Below the pieces are notes generated by a model. The model was not told the DNA's origin. It was given only the letters and a program-made list of their open reading frames with translations, and did no database searches. Of a stretch of 64,000 nucleotides of DNA, positions 63,938 to 64,000 are shown in pieces. The number at the start of each line of letters is the position of its first letter. Within the stretch, counting starts at the first letter, position 1. Both the position numbers and the translations under genes were made by a program. This DNA is from Arcobacter sp. CECT 8985 (GTDB taxonomy: Bacteria; Campylobacterota; Campylobacteria; Campylobacterales; Arcobacteraceae), in the NCBI RefSeq assembly GCF_004116495.1, contig NZ_PDKC01000006.1, positions 33,679-97,678 of the forward strand, in the 5' to 3' direction.

Positions 63938-64000
63938 ATAATATAATTAAATTAGAATATTTTTTAATATTTTTATAAGTTACAATTTATAATATATAAG

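Noticed and set aside
1..64000. CRISPR array, tRNA/rRNA genes, insertion sequences, integrase or defence island
   Set aside because: No direct-repeat/spacer pattern, no cloverleaf or rRNA signature, and no transposase, integrase, restriction or toxin-antitoxin protein found by reading; a covariance-model search would settle small RNAs.

Overview
The window reads as chromosomal DNA of an Arcobacter-group bacterium (Campylobacterota). The sequence is strongly AT-rich by eye, genes are packed tightly with 1-4 nt overlaps, and promoters often look like an extended -10 (TGnTATAAT) with no clear -35. The marker set fits this group: oorDABC, a desulforubrerythrin beside a PerR-type Fur protein, RNase Y, histidine kinases with the AHQWRQPL H-box, and a Campylobacter-like diheme TsdA. 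The genus is an inference. I saw no tRNA, rRNA, IS element, prophage or CRISPR array. Most of the window is core genome.

Layout, left to right. 1-6.8 kb is an allantoin-to-malate module: the tail of a GntR/FCD regulator, two tandem operator-like palindromes, PuuE-type allantoinase, allantoicase, ureidoglycolate lyase, a leader with two micro-ORFs and a hairpin, an NCS1 permease and malate synthase G. Together they would take up allantoin, release urea and glyoxylate, and condense glyoxylate with acetyl-CoA. 6.8-12 kb holds a TPR protein, a PhnD-like binding protein coupled to a histidine kinase, and outer-membrane phospholipase A. 12-17 kb holds rpe-trpF-exonuclease-HD hydrolase and a GlnRS fused to a GatB/YqeY tail. 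17-22 kb holds a decayed biotin-carboxylase fragment, a GlxA-type regulator, a metallo-beta-lactamase-fold protein and oorDABC (minus strand). 22.3-27.5 kb holds a methyltransferase, a YkgJ protein, a TPR lipoprotein, trpC, and a RimK/aspartoacylase pair.

27.5-34 kb is one minus-strand operon (pyrD, M16 peptidase, dapA, FabL-like reductase, pgsA, rseP, yggS), followed by an MsbA-like ABC protein and murJ. 37-45 kb carries a secreted nuclease-like protein, desulforubrerythrin divergent from perR with two PerR-box candidates between them, a CaCA exchanger, ybeY, radA, an EamA transporter and a YqiA-like esterase. 45-50.5 kb is a minus-strand run: tlpA-like, ftsY, cache-domain protein, response regulator, histidine kinase, then a TsdA-type diheme cytochrome. 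50.5-59 kb holds folate cyclo-ligase, RNase Y, PepSY protein, rsmD, an orphan OppC-like permease, an NhaC-type antiporter, an SDR, a nitroreductase, a TIGR02757 protein and an XRE regulator. 59-64 kb ends with a chemoreceptor and a REC-REC-PAS-GGDEF(degenerate)-EAL protein.

The points most worth following are the tandem GntR-type operators and micro-ORF leader of the allantoin locus, the output-less cache protein with a two-component pair upstream of TsdA, the PerR boxes, the GlnRS-YqeY fusion beside a biotin-carboxylase relic, and an 11-bp dyad found at both ends of the PhnD-kinase pair. I found no clearly new defence or mobile system. Start codons were revised where a Shine-Dalgarno match or promoter position favoured an internal start.
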